Origin: Phoronis ovalis | Lineage: Eukaryota; Phoronida; Phoronidae | NCBI GenBank assembly: GCA_028565635.1 | Contig: JAOXYB010071834.1 | Location: forward strand, 1-23,918 | Reading direction: 5' to 3' | Length of the DNA: 23,918 nucleotides | Shown: one piece after another, positions 11,101 to 21,300 of the stretch | Numbering within the stretch: position 1 is the first letter of the stretch | How the letters are laid out: each line of letters opens with the position of its first letter | Notes under the pieces: model-generated | The model's database searches: none | What the model was told of the DNA's origin: nothing | What the model saw: only the letters and a program-made list of their open reading frames with translations | Made by a program: the position numbers and the translations under genes

Positions 11101-14100
11101 GAAGTTTTGAGGAAACATTCCTTCCTTGTTTACATTCTTTCCATAGAACCAATCTTCACTAACTCGACTTAATAACATTACAACATCATCAACCTAAAAA
11201 TAAAAACAACACAATTTTATCACTCAATTTATGTTAACATTTTGCATCCTTTGTTTCTTAAAAATCCCCCAAAAAATTAATAATTACTATAAAAATAGTA
11301 TACTGCCAAGCTTCATTCTAAAAGTCAAGACAATACATTACATACCTTTAATGATAGCTCATCACCATTGGCTGCATCATAATCATATATTGCTATTCCA
11401 TGTGGTCCGTCTATCACATAGTGAAACAATGGATGACCTGGTCCAGGTCTTTTAGGTAGCGATGGTTTCACCGGTTTGGCTTTATGTGGTGGCTTCGCTG
11501 GAGGTGCCTTAGGCTTTGCTGGAGCGGGTTTCAATTTTACGCTGAAAGCAGAGTTGTAGTAAATCTATGATGATGTAGTGTAAGTAGATATCTAAAAGCT
11601 GAACTCATAACAAAGGAATGTGACCCGTGAAGTACACAACAGATGATCTCAAGGATTACTTGTTTCAGTTTAACTTGATACAGCAATGTCGGAAAATAGT
11701 TCCGCTACACAGAACCAGACGAGTATAATTGTTTTCAGAATTAAGATGTCAGCTTAGAATCATTCTGAAACAAAGTACACAAATTACACTGAAACAAATT
11801 ACATTAATAATTGACAATACCAGCTTACTTACCCTTCTATAGGCTGACTAACCGGTCTCGGTGGACCAGCTTTCTTTTCAGTTGTAGGTTTAGAACTTGG
11901 CTTAGGAGGTGGAACATTACTTTCTTGTATGTCTATTAAATTTCCTAGACCAACTCCTGGACATGCAGTAGCTTTTGATGGCTTTGATGGAGATGTTGGT
12001 AGTTTACGCTTTTCTTTTTCTACCAAATTTTTATCAATCGTTTTATTCACATCTAGCTTCTGTTCTCCTCTGTCTTCAAGAAATGCTAAATTTTCAAACT
12101 GTCCGATCACTGCTTTTGTTTGTCCTTCAGGCTGATTTGCATTAGACTTGATCAGCTTAGGCGGTGGAATGATCGTTGGTTTTCTAGGTTGCACAGGACT
12201 GCTTGTTACCTCTTTATCATTAGTCTCTACCGTTGCACTTTCATTTGACCTTATTGCACTGTAACTGGTTGATGTGTCTAAACTTGGTTTAATAACCGTT
12301 GGCTTACTCGATATTGGTGGTTTTGGCTTTTCACTAACTTTAGGTTTTGTAGAAGTTAACTCCATTAAATTTTTACTAGCAAAATCCACCAGATTTGTTT
12401 CTGGTTTTTTATTTACACTTGATTTAGGTTTCGGTCCAGTCATTTCATTAAGTTTCTTGTAACTATTTGTACCTACACCACCTTGTGGTAATATAACAGT
12501 AGGTTTGAACTTTAATGGAGGTTCTATAATTGTGTTCTCACTTTTATTATTAATTCCAGGATCTGCCAGTTTATTTTTATTTTCGCCAGTACCCCATTGT
12601 AATACTGTTGGTTTATTTTTATTGTCATCAATTGAAGTGTTTTTCGTAGCACTAAATGGAAGGATCACATGGGGTTTGGTTGGGGGTACCATCATCGGTA
12701 CTGGATCTGGTTCAGTATCAAAATCAATGAGCAGGTCTTCTTCAGGAGTCCTTATATGGCCTGATGCTTCTGTTCTTTGTGGAACTGGAGGAGGAGTTTC
12801 CTCATCCGGCGAATATGTTTTAGCAAGTCTAGGCGGGGGTACAGGTAGTCCAACTGAGCCTCCTTTCTGGGGAACAGCATATAGATCATCAAAAGCTGGA
12901 GGTGGCTGAAAAAATATTAAAAGTATTCCTGATATAAGTAACAATCTTCACCCATCAAAATAACATACAACAACATTAAAGTACAAAATAAATACAATAA
13001 ATTTTAGGTAACTAAGCAACAAGGAATTGAAGCTAACTGTAAAAAGACTTCGATGTGATCATGTTCTTTTCCTCACTGCTGATGACCCCTGATGCTAAAA
13101 GTAATAGATACAAAATATCACACTGACAACATATATAAATGCAGGATTAAAGTTATCATATTCAATGTATATTTGCATGACATTTAAACTAAATAAAATA
13201 ATAATTGAAACCTTTCGAGCCTAATATTCAATTTCAAATTGAATTCTATTTCAAACAGTATAAAAATATATTTTACAAATATTCACAAAAAAAAAATGTA
13301 CTCCTAATGTTACATCAATTTTCGACTTACCCCTTTCTTAACTGGTGGAGGGGGCTTCGGTTTAGCAGGTGGTTCTTAAATATAACATAGCAATTAGTAT
13401 TTAATATTAGTTATGCATAGATTAATACAAACATAAATAGAATGTACAAATCATGAACAATAGCAACTATAAATATCGAATTTTAAGTTGTTAATTAGTA
13501 TCACCATAAATAAAATTAAAATATGATTCTAATATACTTCATCACAGCAAACAAAAAATATAAATGTAAAAACTCAAAATGTAAAGGATGCTTTTTAAAT
13601 GTTGAAAAGCTAGCTCAATCATGCATTTGTGCAGTACTTTTCAGTAAAAACAAAGCATAACACATGAACCAATAAATCTGTGAGTGTACTGTAGATATAC
13701 CTGACTTTCCTGGACTTACTGGAAGCGAGCCATTGGCTGGTGACCTCTTAGGTGCGGAATCACGGAATCCAACTTCACTCATAGGCCGAGCTGCCACTAC
13801 AGTAATCTCTAACCTCCTAATGAAAAATAAATCTGTGTGTATACACTGGTCACATATGTTTTTTACTCTTATAATACTATATTTCATATATTTTAGGTTA
13901 CATGTACTATATATTACCTGTAATGAAGTGAACATGAATATTTGATAATGTTTAGTGTTTCTTTTTTTTTCATTTAAAGACTACATTTCTTTCACTGCTT
14001 AAATAAATAAATGGTGACTGAGTAAACTTCGCCACAGTGAAGTGAAGACACCTTTAAAAATATGCTTTATTTGCAATAACAATAGGGTATAAGCCTCTGT

Positions 14101-14753
14101 GGTACAAGTGCATACAGTGCAGATTACGAACTATGTACGGAGTACACACAAATAAAAATAAAAGAATTGTAATTTGTTATGTACACGTCTGCAACATAAT
14201 ACAAAATGTTGAGTACGAAATCGAGACATTGTACATACAAAAAAATGAATTATATTCCATGTGCTTTTTTACAAATAACAAACACAGTAATACACACCTC
14301 TTGCCACTGGCTGGTTTGTTTTCAGTAGGTTCAGGTGGTAAAGGTTTTGAAAGCACTTTACTTGGGCCAGCAGCTGCAGGACCTTTTTTCACTGGAACAC
14401 TTTGTGGCCTCTGAGGTCGTGATGGCCCCGGTCCTGGTCTACCGGGAACTGCTGGAGCTGTTCTCATAGGAGCTGGTTTTCCGCCATCATCTATTTTAGA
14501 ACATTTTAATTATTTACAGCTATGACGTACGACATGAAACCTTTTAATACTGAATTAAGGAAGAGATGGTGGTGAGTTAAAATTTGCGACATAACCTATA
14601 ATCAGTTAAAGTACGATCTTTGATATTCACATCCAATTTTTTAATCATACCTTGACATTTATTTGCCAAGTACTCACCAGAAAGCATGGTACCCGGGACG
14701 GCCGATGGCCGTTTAGGTAGTGGTGGAGGTTCACTCCCTCCCAGATCGGCCAT
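8150..14753 (-). CDS. SH3D19: SH3D19-like adaptor (EBP/Eve-1) with five SH3 domains, complete
   Basis: Thirteen exons in transcript order: 14753-14678, 14490-14298, 13816-13701, 13374-13331, 12905-11833, 11541-11346, 11193-11059, 10620-10356, 10075-10017, 9882-9718, 9252-9069, 8770-8655, 8272-8150 (TAG). Phases agree at every join and give 914 residues. Residues 1-540 are proline-rich and apparently disordered, with many PxxP ligands, a clathrin-box-like LIDFD (202-206) and five KPTVI-type repeats. SH3 domains lie at about 549-603, 633-688, 701-756, 779-834 and 855-912, each with the ALYDY-type start, paired acidic residue plus Trp (EDW, DDW, SDW, DDW, DDW) and a terminal P-x-x-F. The linker GPGHPLFHYVIDGPHGIA matches the equivalent place in vertebrate SH3D19, and the five-SH3 layout is the same. 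Known homologues bind endophilin and ADAM tails and act in endocytosis and shedding; that role is inferred here. The start has an in-frame TAA nine bases upstream. Intersectin and CIN85 are less likely because EH or coiled-coil parts are absent. Confidence 0.9.
8273..8654 (-). other. Intron splitting SH3 domain 5, no other feature seen
   Basis: A phase-0 intron of 382 bases lies between DLSFK and IGDIINLL of the last SH3 domain. The minus-strand donor is GTATAA and the acceptor is atttgtcttttcag. Nothing else recognisable is in it. Confidence 0.65.
9253..9717 (-). other. Intron between SH3 domains 3 and 4, no other feature seen
   Basis: A 465-base phase-0 intron with minus-strand donor GTATCT and acceptor gatttgtttcag. 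The open frame of the upstream exon (9718-9882) reads on into the intron for about 40 codons, but that stretch has no SH3 character. Confidence 0.6.
9964..10017 (-). repeat. Perfect 27-base tandem duplication spanning a 5' splice site
   Basis: Positions 9964-9990 and 9991-10017 are identical. On the minus strand the unit includes the last base of the SH3-3 first half exon and its donor (AAG, then GTAACACTC), so the donor-like sequence exists twice, 27 bases apart. Use of the distal copy would add nine in-frame codons without a stop inside SH3 domain 3. The proximal donor is taken as the main one because it restores the canonical SH3 reading with the next exon. Confidence 0.9.
10621..11058 (-). 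other. Intron between SH3 domains 1 and 2
   Basis: A 438-base phase-0 intron with a strong minus-strand donor GTAAGT and acceptor catttattaacag. A second possible in-frame donor (GTAATG) lies 33 bases inside it. No other element was recognised. Confidence 0.6.
12906..13330 (-). other. Intron upstream of the large proline-rich exon, no other feature seen
   Basis: A 425-base phase-0 intron from minus-strand donor GTAAGT at 13330 to the acceptor tattttttcag at 12906. It is AT-rich and holds no recognisable element. Confidence 0.65.
13375..13700 (-). other. SH3D19 intron before the 44-base mini-exon, no other feature seen
   Basis: A 326-base intron precedes the 44-base exon 13331-13374, which encodes PPAKPKPPPPVKKG. 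The minus-strand donor is GTATAT and the acceptor atgttatatttaag is weak in pyrimidines, so the mini-exon might be skipped in some transcripts. Skipping would shift the frame (44 is not a multiple of three). Confidence 0.5.
13817..14297 (-). other. SH3D19 intron 2, no other feature seen
   Basis: A 481-base phase-2 intron with minus-strand donor GTGTGT and acceptor gatttatttttcattag. Two further AG dinucleotides follow the acceptor closely. The one chosen keeps the frame and has the best pyrimidine tract; the next in-frame alternative removes one arginine. Confidence 0.5.
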
Positions 14754-15310
14754 TACTGTTTATCTGGGTGACATCTTCCGGAAGTGACCGGAACCAGTAA
14801 AATACATTAAATTAAAATTCGAAATGTTACAATTAATTAGAATTATTGTTACACCACTTAAATTTCTATATAAAAATGTTGGAAAAAATTAATGCTATTT
14901 TTGAGTTGAACAACATCACTAGATCCACTATTGAACTATCAGTAATTTGATAAATTTATTATTGCATTGGAACTTGAACTCGCTAGAGGGCGCATAAATC
15001 CCACCATTTTGGTACAGAATATTAAAAAAGACGGCAACTTTTGACGTCGTGGTTTTTCTTACGCTTCTGTCAGGATATACTAATCAAAGGAATGAAGTTA
15101 ACGTTTTTAAGCCACATATAAGGTATGTTTTGCAGATGTCTATCCAGTGTTTCTCATTGTCCTAGAAAGTGGATTAAAAAATTCATTGTTTACCAAATCA
15201 AATAGTTACACAAATGTCATAGTCATACCCTTTCTTTGGTTAATTATATTGATTTGTATTGTCCGCTCTATTAAAAATGACTTGTTATCTCTAATTTTAT
15301 GTCTATTTAG
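14754..15310. promoter_or_regulatory. Divergent promoter region between SH3D19 and HERC2
   Basis: The two start codons face away from each other and are 568 bases apart. No TATA box is evident close to either gene. Visible motif-like words are an ETS/GABP-type palindrome cttccggaag at 14775-14784 followed by a second accggaa, a CRE-like tgacgtcg at 15042-15049, a YY1-like ccaccattttgg at 15001-15012, and tagagggcgc at 14984-14993, which fits the CTCF core. ETS, CRE and YY1 words are common in housekeeping bidirectional promoters. A likely HERC2 5' untranslated exon ends at 15122 (AAG, then GTATGT), with its intron running 15123-15310. A four-codon upstream frame on the minus strand (14774-14760) may precede SH3D19. 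Transcription starts cannot be placed from sequence. Confidence 0.5.
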
Positions 15311-15321
15311 GAATAAGAAAG

Positions 15322-18300
15322 ATGAGTACAGCCTGCGATTTAAGGTTGAGAACTCAAGTTAGGTTTGATGCGAAGTGGCTGAAAACAGATCTCCAGGTAA
15401 GAAGCATGGAATTTTGCTATTTTTTTGCTAGTTTAATTAAATTTGTTAACTTATGTTTGTTTATATTTGGTACTTATATTGTCCAGTGCCCTATTGTGTT
15501 TACAGCAACAAAAACATTGAAGCAGGTTGATAAATACTGCTGTTCTGAATTCTATAACTGTTGTTATCAGAGCTAGCTTCCTGGTTGCAAATTGGTTTGT
15601 ACATTTTGTAGAGTGCGTTCAGTAATGATGGACTAAGCCAATTGTGGAACGAATTAGTGAAGGATGGTGAGGTAGCCACAGATTCTAATGATGGAATGTA
15701 CAACAGTGCTGGAGTACTTGCCAAGAAAGGTAATTAAATAGTATTCGTAATGGGTCATTTTTTTCGGTTTCTGATACAATTAAATAGTTATAAAATAATG
15801 AATTGAAGAAAAAAGATCACTAGATTCTGGATATGTTCCAATATATTTTAACATTTTATTAGTCAACAGCAATAATTATTACTATATGAAATCACAACAA
15901 CATAATATAGGAAAAGTAACAATGGCAGAATAGCTGTTTACTGTTGTCGTGGTTTGTGGTAAGACCGCACTCTGTAACTCCAGTTAATTGAAAAACAAAG
16001 ATAAAATATATGTATATATATTATGTATAACAAATCTTGAGAACTGATATGCTAATTTATAGTTTATATTACTGACAGCTTAAATGTGTTACTACACATT
16101 CTTGTACCTAGTATACAAATGTATGGCTTATAATTAAATATCTCATGTGTTGAAAGTCAATCTGTTCAACATTTTTACATTTAAAAGCATTGAAATTCCT
16201 TTTTGTATTTTACTTTAGTTGTCTACTGTAATTTGTCTCTATACTGTTAAATTCACCAATAGACTTTGCTTGGAGCCACCAGTCTCAGACCCTAACGATC
16301 CCAGCATGTCGCATTCTGTGAATGAACAATGACGTAGTTCTGTAATTCACGCAGTTCATTCACAGAACGCGTCCTTCGCATGCTGAGCTGAAACCAAAAA
16401 AAAATCTGATGTTCTTTGATCTAAGAAATACCCTCCTTTTCATGAACATGTCAATACATAAACAACTATTATTAATGTTTTTTTTATTTTGTTAAATATT
16501 CACTTGTTAAAGCTTTTCTAAAGTCAGATTAAAACAAAACAAGTTTTGTGTATAACTAAATGATTACGGTATTGAAGGGTCTGACTGTAGCGCCCTCAAG
16601 TGTATGCAAGTAATCATTTATTGTATTTGTAATTACATTATACTTGTTTTGGCTTATTTACAAAACAACTAGCAGATTGATTATTTTATAAATTATACTT
16701 ATAAATGAAGTACCATAACATATTTGTGATAGCTTTGACGTGCAGATCTATAGTTTGTAACATTTTGTGTGTTACACTTTGGTGCTTCTAGGTGATACTG
16801 GGAAATTTTATTGTGGTATGCATGTATTAACCTGCTCATGCTGTGACGGTAACTGTGGGCCTAACAATGGTTGCAATTGCCCTCCCTGTCACAAACTTGA
16901 CAAGGAGGAAGAAGAAAGGAAGCAGAAAGAAGAAGCTGTACCCAAATCATCACAGCATGTTATTGATTCATGGACGTGGGGTAGACAACCAGGTATGTGT
17001 AGAAACCCTGTGGGGAACACTGCCCTTCCATTTTGGTATGGGTGTGCAGCACAGGTTGAAGGGTGGCATATGTATATATACCTTTGTATTGACAGTGACC
17101 CCCCAGGGTAGAAACTTCAATATTTCGCTTTTATAAAAAAATAGGACTGTCGCTTTGTGCATAAATACTGGCTATTTATGTGCTAACACAGGATCAGAAA
17201 ACTAATAACATGCAGGATTGGACTAATCGGTACTTAAAAGTACCATGTTATATATATTACAGTAGGTTTCCGAGTTATGCTCTTCTATATATACAAAATA
17301 GTGGTTTGTGATGCGGTCAAATGACATCAGAAAAATCTGAGTAACTGTCACAAACCAGTATATTTAGTACTTTACTAGACGGGACCCGTGGTAAACCAGA
17401 TGTAGGTCACGTAAGGCCGAGTTCAGATATGTTCACGTGACTCTCACAGATGTTGGCGTGCACAGAGATGTGATGTAGGTCACACACGTGACTCTCACAG
17501 ATGTTGGCGTGCATATGTAGGTCACGTAAGGCCGAGTTATCACAGGCAAAAAATAATGAATTTAAAAATGCTCGATACCGTTCACCGATTGACCCCAAAA
17601 TTTAAGGAACCCGAGCCTTCGTCGATACCTACGATGTGTGAAAAGATCAAGGTTCTACATATAGTAGTTTTGAAAATATTTGGTGGAAAGAGTGACAGAC
17701 GGAAACTGGAGATTTAGTAGTATAAAGATCAGGAGAGCATAGCTCGGAAACCTACTGTAACACAATGACAGAAAATCAGCTGTTTGAATTTTCTGTAGAT
17801 TTCATCATATAATGCGGTTTCCACAGTTTTTTTACTGAAGTGGAGTTTTACATACTCTCTGTATTAATGTTTAATTTCTTTTTATGTGTAGTTTTTTGAA
17901 AAGTGTATAGTGAGCTTACTTCAGTTGTGAATTTTGTCATGTTGCAAAATATATGAGAATAGTAGAAAAAGATTGAAACTGAAGTCAACTGATGGTGGTT
18001 AATGTCAAATCCTAGTGTTTCATTGTATTGCTTGCTAACAGGTAAAACTCAACTGGAAAAATGTTTAAAATCAATTCTACACGAGAAGCAACAGCTGTGC
18101 ATAGGTGCCACTGGAACCACATTATCAGCTCTGCATCTTCAGCATCGCCTAGTGATTATGGAAAGATATTTCATCGCAATGACACGTCACAGCCCCGTGG
18201 AAATGAGAGCTCCGCAGCGGAAACAACAAACAATGGAAGCTAATCTTTCCCTGCAACGAAGGTTTGTTACTAAATTAATGTTAATCTTTCGAGTTGTAAG

Positions 18301-21300
18301 CATTTCCTAAGTTTCAGATCTGTAATGTAATTGTTTGATCCCTGTTAATGTTGGCATAGTTGATATACTCGAAAGTTTTATAGAAGGAAATTCGAATAAG
18401 TTATAAAATAAATTATCACAATTTTATTCTTCTGAACGAATTCATATAATCATGTTTAATTAGCAGGTGCTGTATTAAGCTAACAAGAGATTTTGCTTTC
18501 TCATGAATTGCTATTTTTTTATTACAGTTCTGTAAAACCAGCAGAAAAAGCTACAGTTGGTTTAGCAAGAGTAGGTTCTAGAGCTGCCCTTAGTTTCGCA
18601 TTTGCCTTTCTACGTCGTGCATGGAGATCTGGGGAAGATGCTGATTTGTGTACAGAACTTCTACAAGAATCGCTCGATGCTCTGAGATCATTACCAGAAG
18701 CTACATTATTTGAAGAAAAGACGGTTTCTAATGTCTGGTTAGAAGTCGTGGAAAGAGCTGCAAAATTTTTACGCTCTGTTGTATTGGGGTAAGTAACCTA
18801 AAGACTCCTGTAATTAAAATAATTTCATGAACTTTGCTTAATAGTTAGTCAGTCTGACTACAGTTTGTGTGGTTAGATGTAAGCTAAACTTTTGACTTCA
18901 TCAGATCTTCTTCGCAATCATTATTGCTGGAAATCTCTGGCGAAGATATTTAGTTGGTGAATAATTTACAGCTTGATTTACCTGTTTCTGTTGTAAGCCA
19001 ATTGAATTCAATTTTCTTTTACATTTCTGTAGTGATATGAATGGTACTGCTAGTAAATTGAGTAAGATTCCTGTCCAGGATCGACAAACAGCATTATCGC
19101 TACTTCTGGAGTTAACAGTTCAACAAGGGTCCCTTCAACATATTTTAGATTCTGTAAGTTTGTTTAAGTACTGAATGGAATTTTGAAGCATCATATCTTT
19201 AATAAAGAACAATAATTTTTTTTCAAAAAAGAAAACAACATAAAATTAAAATCAAACTTAAAAACTATAAATGAAATCTCAAGTTTGCTCAAAATAATTT
19301 TTTTTATAATCTAGGCATTAAATGTTCAAACTGGTTGTTAAACTGTATTAGAGAGCACTGCGCTTTAATTACTATCTCATAAAAACTGTTGACCATATAG
19401 TATAAACCATGTAGTATAGTCGGAAATTATGCACTTAGGTATTGTTACTACTGAACCTGTGGAACTCAAGTGGTCATGACGTTGATAATCGAGTGAATGC
19501 AAGTCTTGACTCAGCACCTCTTGTTCCCCTGTTGCAACGTTTTCAAAAGATTCAATGTAAATCAAAAAGCCAGGATATACCCATATGGGACGAGGTAAGA
19601 CAATCTTGTAGACACCATAAGTTTGACCGACTATGTATCTGCACAACTTTTGTGTACGCTTTCATTACTTTTTAGATTCTTCAACATGTTTTTTGCTTTA
19701 ATATTGTTTAGACAGTTGTATGACAGGAAAAAAGTAAGCGGAATAAAGAAAATTAAGTAATTTCCAATATGGCACACTCAATCATGTCCATGATCCAGTA
19801 GTGAATCTTTTAAATATCCTAAATCCGCATTTTATAGTAGAAACTAATCTTCTGTAAGGTTTCCATCACAATTACTAATTTATTCTGATGGCCTTCCGCA
19901 ACTGTTCACAGCACCAAATATATATTTTCAAAAAACAAATAATTATTGTTGTTTTGATCTTTTTCAGTCTGGTAATTTCCACTTCAGTCCAACAGAATGT
20001 TTTTTGCGGTACTTATGCTTGCCAGAGAATGAAGACATGTTGATTGATCTGAGACAATGTGCTGTTGTGATCATGTCCCATTTAGATCGGTTAACAGGAC
20101 CATGCATGCCACCTAAGGAAAATGCCAAGGTACGCCGATATTGTATCCAGTTGCAGTATTCAATACAATTTTTTTGAAAATATTTTTTGAACACCAAAAT
20201 CGTATGAAATTACAAGGTAAAAATATTGCAGTGGACAAATGCTCCGTGGAGATAATCTTTAATTCTATTGCGTCATTGTACAATAAACAGGCTGCTAGAT
20301 GAAACAGTTTTAGGATAACAATTTGGATTTGTGGTAAACATATGGGTTGGTGAATGTAGGTATTTAAGCATCTGTTAGAAATTATAGTTATACATTAAAG
20401 GAGACAAGCGCAGTAAAGAGTAATTTTATCAATTTACTGTTGTGTTACTTTTGGCCATTACATTCACTGAGGATTTTTGTGTTTCAGGCAAGCCAATACA
20501 CAGTTACCGAGGAAGTATTTGGTTGGGGCTGGTTAGCTTGGTCTTTATCTTTTAATAAATCTGGTCCACATGTTATCGATGCACTCAGTAACCTTGGTGG
20601 CATTCAACAAATCATATGTGCTGAGAGGCTGCTGTTGTCTCTTACAAAGACGGGAAAAGTGTTTACGCTGCATTATAGCTCAGAAGACCAGGTTTGTAAA
20701 ACTTCAAATATAATAGTATGTAGAGTATAGGAAGATAATTTGCGCCAAATAAATAGAAAATACTGATTTTATTTATGACACTATGTCAGTGCATAATAAA
20801 TAGCGCTAAAATGTTATGTCGAACATCAGAACTTTATAAAAATGTTTTAGACTGTTGTGCCAGTGGAAGGTTTTGGTGACCGAGAAATTGTGAAGATTGC
20901 TGCGCATCCCGATGGCAAACATTATTTAGCATTAACAAGTGATGGTGATGTCTACTCATGGGGCAATGGTGATGGTGGGAGACTTGGACACGGTGACACA
21001 AAGTAAGTATTCTGAAATCTTCTACAAACATAAATGTTCTCATACTGTATGAACACCGGTCTTTGATGTAAGTGCTGAACAGGTCTAAGTACAGGTGTCA
21101 ATGTTAATAATTTATAGTACTCTGTCTTCAGTCACTTCAGACCACAACACACATTATTTTGTGAAGTTTACAGCCGCTAAATCTGTCTTTTTTGGTCATA
21201 GAAGACTGATGTCATACAGCTTACCAAGATATACAGTCATGTAAAATTGCACTTTTTGTCACAGCATTTCTAATGTGAATTTTATCTAATGATTTTATTA

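Larger units (their letters stand above)
15730..16791 (+). other. HERC2 intron of 1,062 bases with two short inverted repeats
   Basis: Donor GTAATT at 15730 and acceptor tttggtgcttctag at 16791 bound this intron. Apart from the inverted repeats at 16302-16385 and 16557-16620, listed separately, it is AT-rich and shows no coding potential. Confidence 0.65.

Noticed and set aside
11929-12909. Several plus-strand open frames opposite the large SH3D19 exon
   Set aside because: They are antisense shadows of a proline-rich coding exon and have no recognisable domain.
16843-17136. A second, overlapping 97-codon plus-strand frame over HERC2 exon 3
   Set aside because: The other frame carries the DSW-WG block of HERC2 and agrees in phase with both neighbouring exons; this one does not.
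17374-17538. Pol III promoter boxes or a tRNA-derived short element around ggccgagttcag
   Set aside because: The word only loosely resembles an internal B box, and no A box at proper spacing or terminal T-run was found.
17407-17598. A minus-strand frame with repeated HANICESHV words
   Set aside because: It is a translation of the local repeat at 17374-17538 inside an intron, with no sign of coding constraint.
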